A DNA stretch of 64,000 bases from Cupriavidus malaysiensis. GTDB taxonomy: Bacteria > Pseudomonadota > Gammaproteobacteria > Burkholderiales > Burkholderiaceae. Positions 1 to 6,518 of the stretch are shown here, one piece after another; within the stretch, counting starts at the first letter, position 1, and each line of letters starts with the position of its first letter. The notes beneath the pieces were generated by a model that had not been told where the DNA came from, did not search any database, and worked only from the letters and a program-made list of their open reading frames with translations. The stretch spans positions 2,542,001 to 2,606,000 of the forward strand of contig NZ_CP017755.1 of the NCBI RefSeq assembly GCF_001854325.1. Direction: 5' to 3'. The position numbers were made by a program, and so were the translations under genes.

Positions 1-312
1 GCGACCGCTACTCAGCTCAGGAAAACCTCCATCCTTCGTTTGGAAGGATCGGGGAATGACCATCGATTGCCGCAAATTGCCGCCAAATTTCGGTGATTTT
101 GGGAATCGTCCTGTGGAAATCCCTCTCTTGCTGCACCAGCATCTAAGTTGCCTGGGCGCCATCTCTGGTTGACGCCGGCCCGGCTTACGCACGGTGGAGC
201 ACCGCCGCATGGGTAGCGACCGCCGCTCGCGCGTTCGCGCGGCGCCGCCCTGCGCCAGGTTTCCCATCCCCCCTTTCCGATCGCTGCGCTTTCCTTCCCT
301 GGAGTCTGACTC
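1..312. other. Upstream region of vgrG, no gene seen
   Basis: I see no convincing gene in this stretch. Reading frames here are short and have no family resemblance. A GGAG at about 300-303 lies nine bases before the vgrG ATG and is its likely ribosome binding site. The first 150 bases are less GC-rich than the genes and could hold the promoter, but I cannot place one confidently. Confidence 0.5.
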
Positions 313-2793
313 ATGGGTATGCCTCCGCCTTCTTCCTCCCGCACTGTCAAACTCCGCGGCGACGGCTTGCCGGAAATTCTCGCCCAAGTAGCATTGACCG
401 TTGCCCGCGTACAGGGCTCCGAAGGCATCAACGACCTGTTCACCTATACGGTGGATCTGAAGACGCCTGATGAACGCTGGGGACTCGGGGGACCGGAGGC
501 AAACCTGGACCTGCCGCAGATGCAGGGCCAGGAACTGACGCTGGAGATCGAACTCGACGGCAGCGGCACGGGCCCGAGCGGCGGTTTCGGCGCGGGCGAG
601 CGGGAGATTACAGGAATTGTCACCGAGATCACCGGGCCGATTCCCGAGGGACGACATTTCTTGTATCGGCTGACGCTGCGTCCCTGGCTCTTTCTGGCAT
701 CGCTCACCACGGACTACAAGATATTCCAGCAAAAAACGGTGGTCGAAATCCTTGACGAGCTGCTGGCCGACTATTCCTTTCCGGTCGAAAAGCGGCTGGA
801 CGTGGCCCGTTACCCCAAGCGGGAATATCAGGTCCAGTACGGCGAGACCGACTATGCGTTCTTCCAGCGCCTGACCGAAGAATGGGGGATCAGCTTCTTC
901 TTCGAGCACTCCAGCGGCCGCCATCGTCTGGTCCTGTCCGACGGCAACGGGGCGTTCCGCCGCGTCGCCAGCCCGGCCTATCACACACTCGAATGGCGCC
1001 AGTCTTCCGACCGCGCGGATGCCGAACATCTGTATGCGTTTCATGTGCGCGACCGACTGGTCTCGGGCAGATGGGCAAGCACCGACTATGACTTCGTAAA
1101 GCCCCGCGCCGACCTGCATGTGGCGTGCCACGACCCGCGCGACACGGCCCATGCCGACAGCGAGATCTACGCGTATCGCGGCGGCCACGCGCAACCGGCC
1201 ACCGGTAACGACCCATGGAAGGAGGGCGATATGCTCGCCCGCATCCGCATGGAAGCCATCCGGCAGCACGGCAGCCGCGTGTCCGGGACCGGTAATGTCC
1301 GTGCCGTCGTGCCAGGCACGACCTTTGCCCTCAAAGGCTTTGCGCAGACCGCCGCCAATCGTGAGTATCTGGTATTCGCGACGCAGTTGACGCTCGAGGA
1401 CGTGGGCGAAGTCTCCGGGCAGGGACAATCGTGGCGCTGTGAAGTGCAATTCGACGCGCAATCGACTGCCGAGATTTTCCGCCCCGACCGTACGCGATCC
1501 AAACCGCATACGCACGGGCCGCAGACGGCCCTGGTCGTCGGCCCCGAGAATCAGGAGATCTGGGTAGACGAGTTCGGACGGGTCAGGGTGCAGTTCCATT
1601 GGGACCGCGTCGGGCAGCGCAACGCCAACAGCTCGTGCTGGGTGCGTACCGCGCAGGCCTGGCAGGGCAACCAGTTCGGCGCAAGCCACCTGCCGCGCAT
1701 CGGCCAGGAGGTGATTGTCAACTTCCAGTCGGGCGATCCGGACTGCCCCATCATCACCGGCCGCGTGGTGAACCACGTCAACCGGTCGCCGTGGAACCTG
1801 CCGGACCAGCACGCGCTGTCGGGCTTTCGCAGCAAGGAGTTGTTCGGCGAACGCCACAACACCTTCCTGCAAGACGACACCCAGGGCCAGATTCAGACAC
1901 AGCTCGGCAGCGACCATCAGGCCACGATGCTCAGCATGGGCTACATCGTGCGCGTCCCCGGCCATGCGGGACGGCGCGACCAGCGCGGCGAAGGGTACGA
2001 GCTGCGCACGGATGCCTGGGGTGTCATGCGTGCCGGCTCGGGCCTGCTGTTGACCACGGAAATGCGCGCGCATGCCGCCAACCATCACAAGGACGTTTCC
2101 GAGACGACACAGCGGCTGGCACGCGCGCATGAAATCCACCACGAACTGGGCGACGCCGCGGACCACTTGCACGCGCAGCAGTCCGAGCAGCTGGACGTCG
2201 CCCGCGCGCTGCAATCCCAACTCAGCACGCTGAAAGGCCACGGCGAGCAGGGGGAATTCTCGGCGCCGCATCTCGTGGCGGCGAGTCCCGCAGGCATCGC
2301 GGTGACAGCCGGGCAGGAGATCCATCTGCACAGCAACTGCCATACGGCGATGACGACGGGCGGACACCTGTCCCTGGCAACGGGCAAGAGCCTGGTAGCC
2401 AGCGCCCTGCACCGAATCGTGCTGTTTGCGCGCAAGGCCGGACTGCGCCTGTTTGCCGCCAAGGGCAAGATCGAGATCCAGGCGCAGACCGACGACATCG
2501 AGATCATCGCGCAGAAGGTACTGCGCGTGATCAGCGCCATGGACAGCATCGAGATTGCGGCAGCCAAGGAGGTGGTGGTCAATGCCGGCAGCAGCTATCT
2601 GCGGCTCAATGCGAACGGCATTGAACACGGCACCACCGGCAGTTGGGCAGCACACGCGGCCAGCCACGCCATGCCCGGGCCGAAGTCCTTGCCACCTCCC
2701 CGGCAGATGATGCCCAACGGCATCTGCCTGGAATGCATGACGCTGGCGGCAAGACAAGGAGCAGCGCTGAGCCAGGCGAGCCGCGCCGGATGA
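313..2793 (+). CDS. vgrG: Type VI secretion tip protein VgrG (TssI)
   Basis: This 826-residue protein is a VgrG spike. It trimerises at the tip of the Hcp tube and is pushed out with its effectors by the type VI secretion machine. The N-terminal gp27-like part starts around residue 25. The gp5-like OB-fold with FGRVRVQFHWDR begins near residue 420 and is followed by the typical SHLPRIGQEVIVNF stretch. A DUF2345-type beta-helix region occupies about residues 650-770. The C-terminus ends shortly after a Cys-x-x-Cys pair (ICLECM) and carries no added enzymatic domain, so cargo must bind non-covalently. The ATG is preceded by GGAG at good spacing. The stop overlaps a small reading frame, and a DUF4123 adaptor gene follows. 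No sheath or baseplate genes are present, so this is an orphan vgrG island. Confidence 0.95.
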   Translation: MGMPPPSSSRTVKLRGDGLPEILAQVALTVARVQGSEGINDLFTYTVDLKTPDERWGLGGPEANLDLPQMQGQELTLEIELDGSGTGPSGGFGAGEREITGIVTEITGPIPEGRHFLYRLTLRPWLFLASLTTDYKIFQQKTVVEILDELLADYSFPVEKRLDVARYPKREYQVQYGETDYAFFQRLTEEWGISFFFEHSSGRHRLVLSDGNGAFRRVASPAYHTLEWRQSSDRADAEHLYAFHVRDRLVSGRWASTDYDFVKPRADLHVACHDPRDTAHADSEIYAYRGGHAQPATGNDPWKEGDMLARIRMEAIRQHGSRVSGTGNVRAVVPGTTFALKGFAQTAANREYLVFATQLTLEDVGEVSGQGQSWRCEVQFDAQSTAEIFRPDRTRSKPHTHGPQTALVVGPENQEIWVDEFGRVRVQFHWDRVGQRNANSSCWVRTAQAWQGNQFGASHLPRIGQEVIVNFQSGDPDCPIITGRVVNHVNRSPWNLPDQHALSGFRSKELFGERHNTFLQDDTQGQIQTQLGSDHQATMLSMGYIVRVPGHAGRRDQRGEGYELRTDAWGVMRAGSGLLLTTEMRAHAANHHKDVSETTQRLARAHEIHHELGDAADHLHAQQSEQLDVARALQSQLSTLKGHGEQGEFSAPHLVAASPAGIAVTAGQEIHLHSNCHTAMTTGGHLSLATGKSLVASALHRIVLFARKAGLRLFAAKGKIEIQAQTDDIEIIAQKVLRVISAMDSIEIAAAKEVVVNAGSSYLRLNANGIEHGTTGSWAAHAASHAMPGPKSLPPPRQMMPNGICLECMTLAARQGAALSQASRAG

Positions 2794-3203
2794 AGCGCGG
2801 CCCCAGGCGGACAGCCCGCTTGAGAGGCTGGCGGCCACTCGCGCCGTGGCTTCTGTGGCTTGGCTGCGCCGCATCGCCACCCGCGCCGGTGCCATGCATG
2901 GCCTGCGCCGCCCAGGCCGCCCAAGCTCGCAGCGCCGTAGCGGCGATGGGCGCGCCACCGATGAGCGCGAAGCCCCCCCTTCTGAAAACGGATTGGAGCC
3001 CTCGTGTACTTTGCTGTAGCAGAATCATCGCCACAACTTCCTGGCGAATTGGTAGGCATCTTGCGGCAATGCGCCGAGGCAATGCCGGCATCGCGCCTGT
3101 ATGCGCTGGTCGATTGCCTGCTCGTCAGGGAGCTGCCGGACCTGTGCCGGCAACACGGCTGGCCGGCGCCGCTCTCCGTCTACGCCGGCTCCCCCGGCTA
3201 TGA
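2790..3203 (+). CDS. Possible small ORF overlapping vgrG stop and adaptor start
   Basis: An ATG overlaps the vgrG stop as ATGA, an arrangement typical of translational coupling. The frame runs 137 codons and begins with basic residues, a hydrophobic stretch (LAPWLLWLGCAA) and several cysteines, which resembles a lipoprotein or membrane signal. The last 200 bases lie out of frame inside the DUF4123 gene, whose own codons look much more natural. I recognise no family. Either only the first 70 codons matter (a broken small gene in the 210-bp gap) or the frame is chance in GC-rich DNA. Confidence 0.2.
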   Translation: MKRGPRRTARLRGWRPLAPWLLWLGCAASPPAPVPCMACAAQAAQARSAVAAMGAPPMSAKPPLLKTDWSPRVLCCSRIIATTSWRIGRHLAAMRRGNAGIAPVCAGRLPARQGAAGPVPATRLAGAALRLRRLPRL

Positions 3204-3903
3204 CAGCGGCCGCGACTGGGCACCTCATCTGCTGGAATTGCCGCATGACCTGAACCAACTCGCGCAACACACGGCGACACTCGTGTCCCGTTGCAGCGGC
3301 CTGCCGGCATTGGGCGTGCTGGTAAGCCGCCATCCGGCTCCCGTCGTACAGGCCCAACTGATGCGCACGGCCGGCATCACGGACGGCAGCGGCAAGCGCT
3401 GGCTGTTGCGCTTTGCCGATACCCGTGTCTGGCCTCCCGCGCCCGGATGGCTGAACGCGGAGCAGCAAGCGCACGCCTTCGCGGGAATTGGCGCCTGGAT
3501 CATCGTCAACCGGCACGGGCAGGCCCAATCCTTCGACGGCGCGCCCGATGCCGAGCCCGCCCGGCCAGACGAACCTGTCGAGGACTTCCGGGTGACCGAA
3601 CGGCAACTGATCCAACTGTTCGACGTCGGAGAGCCGGACCAGCACCTGGCCAGGATGGCCGAAAACCCCTACCACGCCCAGTTGGCGCGCAGCCCCATCG
3701 AACAATACGACACCGTGCATCGGGCATTGGCCACGCTGGACCGGATCGGCATCGATGACGATCAACAGCGCTTTCTCTACGCCCGCTTCGCGGTGCGCTT
3801 TGCGGGCGACTGCGAGCAAGACCCCGCCGTGCAGCAAGCACTGCTATGCGCGCGCCACAAGGAAGGCATCCTGTCCGATCTGCTCAAACGGCTGCCACGC
3901 TGA
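3004..3903 (+). CDS. DUF4123 T6SS effector adaptor (Tap-1/TEC-like)
   Basis: The 299-residue product matches the DUF4123 family. These cytosolic adaptor chaperones load a specific effector onto its cognate VgrG and are not themselves secreted. Family features are the N-terminal half with YALVDCLLVRELPDL (about residues 38-52), a central LGVLVSRHPAP segment and the RWLLRFADTRVWPPA motif near residue 130-145, followed by a less conserved effector-specific C-terminal half. The start is GTG; GGAG lies five bases upstream, and no better in-frame start exists. The position directly after vgrG and before the immunity/effector genes fits loading of the downstream Tle1 phospholipase onto the upstream VgrG. 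The pairing is inferred from gene order. Confidence 0.88.
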   Translation: MYFAVAESSPQLPGELVGILRQCAEAMPASRLYALVDCLLVRELPDLCRQHGWPAPLSVYAGSPGYDSGRDWAPHLLELPHDLNQLAQHTATLVSRCSGLPALGVLVSRHPAPVVQAQLMRTAGITDGSGKRWLLRFADTRVWPPAPGWLNAEQQAHAFAGIGAWIIVNRHGQAQSFDGAPDAEPARPDEPVEDFRVTERQLIQLFDVGEPDQHLARMAENPYHAQLARSPIEQYDTVHRALATLDRIGIDDDQQRFLYARFAVRFAGDCEQDPAVQQALLCARHKEGILSDLLKRLPR

Positions 3904-3936
3904 ATGCGAGCCAACATCTTTCGAGGAGACTGTCTT

Positions 3937-4350
3937 ATGCGAAAACGCTGCAAGCTGCTTCTTTCCGCCTTAGCGCTTACCCTGGCATCGACCTGCGCGG
4001 GCGCCGCGCCGACTGAGCGAGACAACGACCGGCCAGCGACACCGCCTTTCGCCGCGGATCCTGGCGACGAGAGCAGGGCTTGCTTCCGCAGCATTGATTT
4101 CGTACTCAAAGAAGCCATCAATAGCCGCTTTCAAGACCGGGAAACCCTGGACACCGCGCATAGGCGAATCGAGGAGAAGCAAAGCACGATGCCGACGCCG
4201 CCCCAAGTCGCCGCGATGACCAGGAATATCGTGAGCCACGTCTATTCCCCGGATTTCTCCGCGCTCTATCACCCCGACAGCGCGCAGCAGGTGACACAGG
4301 AGATCGCAGCGCTCATGACGGTTCAGTTCTGTCAGGGGCGCGCCCGATAG
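3937..4350 (+). CDS. Small secreted protein of unknown function in T6SS island
   Basis: The 137-residue product begins with a clear Sec signal peptide (MRKRCKLLLSALALTLAS followed by a small-residue cleavage region near AGAA), so it should be periplasmic. The mature part is hydrophilic and helical-looking, with cysteines near both ends (SRACF and QFCQGR) that could form a disulfide. The ATG at 3937 is chosen because GAGGAG lies ten bases upstream; an in-frame ATG at 3904 lacks a Shine-Dalgarno site. I do not recognise the family. Its place between adaptor and immunity genes suggests a periplasmic accessory or immunity factor, but nothing in the sequence proves this. Confidence 0.6.
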   Translation: MRKRCKLLLSALALTLASTCAGAAPTERDNDRPATPPFAADPGDESRACFRSIDFVLKEAINSRFQDRETLDTAHRRIEEKQSTMPTPPQVAAMTRNIVSHVYSPDFSALYHPDSAQQVTQEIAALMTVQFCQGRAR

Positions 4351-4442
4351 GCATTCCCATGCCCACGTCAGGCAAGCGCAACCAAGCCCGCATGACGTCC
4401 GCGTGAACGGCCCATCCAGCGAGGATCCTCACGCCCCGGGAA

Positions 4443-4656
4443 GCGCTCGTCACGAGAACGGTGCCCCGGACGGCCGCATAGGAGAGCCGCATGAATTCCC
4501 CCCTTGCCCCGCGTGGTGGGCGGCAACGTCGAGGAATGGCTCTTTCCCGGCGTGCATTCGGATGTCGGCGGCGGCTACGCGCCCGGCAACCAGGGACGCT
4601 CGCGTGGCGGGCACGCAGCGCTGCTGTCGCAGATTCCACTGGTTCGCACGTATCGG
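4443..4656 (+). pseudogene. Stranded fragment of the Tle1 phospholipase gene
   Basis: This stretch repeats an internal piece of the intact Tle1 gene at about 7420-7633. From 4511 to 4655 it matches 7488-7632 with about two mismatches. The 70 bases before it are recognisably related but carry substitutions and small gaps. It encodes the conserved VGGNVEEWLFPGVHSDVGGG core with the catalytic-type aspartate, but has no start region, no nucleophile region and no C-terminus, so it cannot make an effector. Its position directly before the lipoprotein array suggests a leftover from a duplication or recombination that once placed an effector gene here. Confidence 0.85.
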
Positions 4657-4726
4657 CTGAATGAGGAACGCGATTCTCGCCGCGTCTATCGCCATCCCCT
4701 GCGCGTTCACTGACAAGGACTCACCC

Positions 4727-5218
4727 ATGCCACGGCTACACCATCTGATTGCGGTATGCCTCGTCTCCACCTTGCTGGCCGCCTGCGCCAGTAACAGCGG
4801 CGGCCTGTCTACGCGCGATGCCGACAAGGCCTATATCAACGCCTCCATCGGACCGGTCAACCATACCAGTCAATTTCTCTATGGCTTCACCGTCAATGGC
4901 CAATTTGGCGCGAATGCCAGGGCATACGGCGCGGACATCGCGAGTACATGCTGCGTCCGCTTGCCGCGAGTCTGGCGGCCGGGTCTGACGGTCGATATCC
5001 AGTACGACCTGTTGATCAATGACGGGAAGGATGACAACTGGAAGACCAAGAAAGGGGTCCCGGTCGAGCCCTACACGGAGCCCGGCAGCGTTTATGTGCA
5101 CTTCTTTCCAGACGACCAAATCCGGGTAGTCGTGACGAATTGGGCCCCCAATGCGGCAGAGCACCCCATTCCCTTTCCGGTGAATCCGAACAAGAAACGC
5201 GGAGGGAGGAGCCAATGA
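4727..5218 (+). CDS. DUF3304 lipoprotein, predicted T6SS immunity protein, copy 1
   Basis: The 163-residue product has a lipoprotein signal (hydrophobic stretch ending LLAAC, lipobox Cys at residue 21) and is expected to be anchored in the envelope facing the periplasm. The mature domain has CCVRLPRVWRPGLTV, a YDLLIND segment and a KKGVPVEPY...VYVHFFP segment shared by all three copies. DUF3304 lipoproteins sit next to Tle1-type phospholipase effectors and are regarded as their immunity proteins, blocking the toxin in the periplasm. The start is fixed by alignment with the other copies and by the signal peptide. Compared with copies 2 and 3 it has substitutions around residues 45-75, the likely specificity region. 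Confidence 0.85.
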   Translation: MPRLHHLIAVCLVSTLLAACASNSGGLSTRDADKAYINASIGPVNHTSQFLYGFTVNGQFGANARAYGADIASTCCVRLPRVWRPGLTVDIQYDLLINDGKDDNWKTKKGVPVEPYTEPGSVYVHFFPDDQIRVVVTNWAPNAAEHPIPFPVNPNKKRGGRSQ

Positions 5219-5376
5219 GCCAACCCGGCAGCCAGGCGCTCAAGAATCAGGGCACTCAAGCGCCGGGGACGCGCCGCTCCTGCGGCAGCCTCGGTTGGCT
5301 CACCAGCGCCGGGCGAACGAGGCGCGAGATTCTCGCCGGTCCACATCCACGCTCTCTTACTGAAAAGGAATCCCCC
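5215..5376 (+). repeat. Inter-gene spacer repeat, copy A
   Basis: This 162-bp spacer follows lipoprotein copy 1 and begins ATGAGCCAACCC, overlapping the preceding stop just as the effector ATG overlaps the stop of copy 3. It is about 93-95 percent identical to copy B at 5865-6026. One-base gaps in the middle change the reading frame between the copies, so the spacer is probably not conserved as protein. It may be the remnant of a lost coupled gene. Confidence 0.7.
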
Positions 5377-5868
5377 ATGCTACGGCTACGCAATTTGATC
5401 GCGGTATGCCTCGTCTCCACCTTGCTGGCTGCCTGCGCCAGTAACAGCGGCGGCCTGTCTACGCGCGATGACGACAAGCGCTATATCAATGCGTCCGTTG
5501 GGCCAGTCAATCATACAGATCAATTTCTATATGGATTCACCGTCAATGGCGCATTTGGAGCAAGTGCGAACGAATACGCCTGGCGTAATGCTGGTACTTG
5601 CTGTGTGCGTCTCCCCCGTGTTTGGCGACCAGATCTGACGGTCGATATTGAATACGACCTGACACTGGATAACGGAAGTAAGCACAACTGGAAGACCAAG
5701 AAAGGGGTCCCGGTCGAGCCCTACACCAAGCCCGGCGATGTGTATGTGCACTTCTTCCCCAATGATGAGATTCGCGTCGTAGTGTCGAATTGGGACCCTG
5801 ATGGAGAGGGCCACCCCATCCCATATCCTGTCAACCCAAATGGGAAGCGCGGAGGCAACGCTCAATGA
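5377..5868 (+). CDS. DUF3304 lipoprotein, predicted T6SS immunity protein, copy 2
   Basis: This copy has the same length (163 residues) and the same lipoprotein signal as its neighbours, and begins exactly 650 bp after copy 1. It is the most divergent in the middle: where copies 1 and 3 share a long nearly identical DNA block (about 5020-5065 and 6310-6355), this gene reads LTLDNGSKHNWKTKK. The frame stays open upstream to 5140, but the start is placed at 5377 because the signal peptide begins there in all copies and the upstream codons are not conserved as protein. The role is inferred as immunity against the Tle1 effector or a related toxin. Its GC content is visibly lower than that of housekeeping-type genes in the window. 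Confidence 0.85.
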   Translation: MLRLRNLIAVCLVSTLLAACASNSGGLSTRDDDKRYINASVGPVNHTDQFLYGFTVNGAFGASANEYAWRNAGTCCVRLPRVWRPDLTVDIEYDLTLDNGSKHNWKTKKGVPVEPYTKPGDVYVHFFPNDEIRVVVSNWDPDGEGHPIPYPVNPNGKRGGNAQ

Positions 5869-6026
5869 GCCAACCCCGCAGCCAGGCGCTCAAGAGTCAG
5901 GGCACTCAAGCGCGGGGACGCGCCGCTCCTGCGGCAGCCTCGGTTGGCTCACCAGCGCCGGGCGAGCGAGGCGCGAGATTCTCGCCGGGTCCACATCCAT
6001 GCTCTCCTACTGAAAAGGAATCCCCC
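5865..6026 (+). repeat. Inter-gene spacer repeat, copy B
   Basis: This is the second copy of the 162-bp spacer between lipoprotein genes 2 and 3. It has one deletion (GCCGGGG to GCGGGG) and one compensating insertion (CCGGT to CCGGGT) relative to copy A. Both versions stay open and in frame with the following lipoprotein, but they encode different peptides in the middle. Confidence 0.7.
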
Positions 6027-6518
6027 ATGCTACGGCTACGCAATTTGATCGCGGTATGCCTCGTCTCCACCTTGCTGGCCGCCTGCGCCAGTAACAGCGG
6101 CGGCCTGTCTACGCGCGACGATGACAAGCGCTATATCAATGCCTCCCTCGGTGGCGTCAACCACACGGGGCAATACCTGTATGAGTTCTCCGTGAACGGT
6201 CAATTCGGCGGCAATGCAAGCAAGTACGGTGGCGGAAATGCGGGCGTGTGCTGTGTGCGACTGCCTCGTGTCTGGCGGCCGGGATTGACGGTCGATATCC
6301 AGTATGACCTGTTGATCAATGACGGGAAGGATGACAACTGGAAGACCAAGAAAGGCGTGCCGGTCGAGCCCTACACGGAGCCAGGCGACGTATATGTGCA
6401 CTTCTTCCCCAACGACGAGATTCGTGTCGTCGTGTCGAACCCCGGCCCAAGAAGCACGCTGCATCCGATTCCATATCCCACCCGCCCATACGATCCGACG
6501 GGAGACAAGCGTCAATGA
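6027..6518 (+). CDS. DUF3304 lipoprotein, predicted T6SS immunity protein, copy 3
   Basis: This third copy is again 163 residues with the LLAAC lipobox and starts exactly 650 bp after copy 2. It is adjacent to the intact effector: its stop overlaps the effector ATG as ATGA, so the two are probably translationally coupled and this copy is the best candidate for the cognate immunity protein. Its C-terminus (GPRSTLHPIPYPTRPY) differs from copies 1 and 2, while the central block is almost identical to copy 1. That pattern suggests gene conversion among copies. Envelope location and immunity role follow from family knowledge; binding to this effector is inferred. Confidence 0.87.
   Translation: MLRLRNLIAVCLVSTLLAACASNSGGLSTRDDDKRYINASLGGVNHTGQYLYEFSVNGQFGGNASKYGGGNAGVCCVRLPRVWRPGLTVDIQYDLLINDGKDDNWKTKKGVPVEPYTEPGDVYVHFFPNDEIRVVVSNPGPRSTLHPIPYPTRPYDPTGDKRQ

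Larger units (their letters stand above)
4672..6514 (+). repeat. Tandem triplication, 650-bp period, spanning three lipoprotein genes
   Basis: Three direct repeats each contain about 50 bp of leader (GATTCTCGCC at 4672, 5328 and 5977), a 492-bp gene and, for the first two, a 160-bp tail. Gene starts are at 4727, 5377 and 6027, a constant spacing of 650 bp. The third unit runs directly into the effector gene instead of the tail. Leader and signal-peptide DNA are nearly identical between copies 2 and 3, while the mature domains have diverged in blocks. Confidence 0.9.

Noticed and set aside
4672..6514. CRISPR-like array
   Set aside because: The units are 650 bp and contain genes. There are no short direct repeats with unique spacers, and no cas genes occur in the window.
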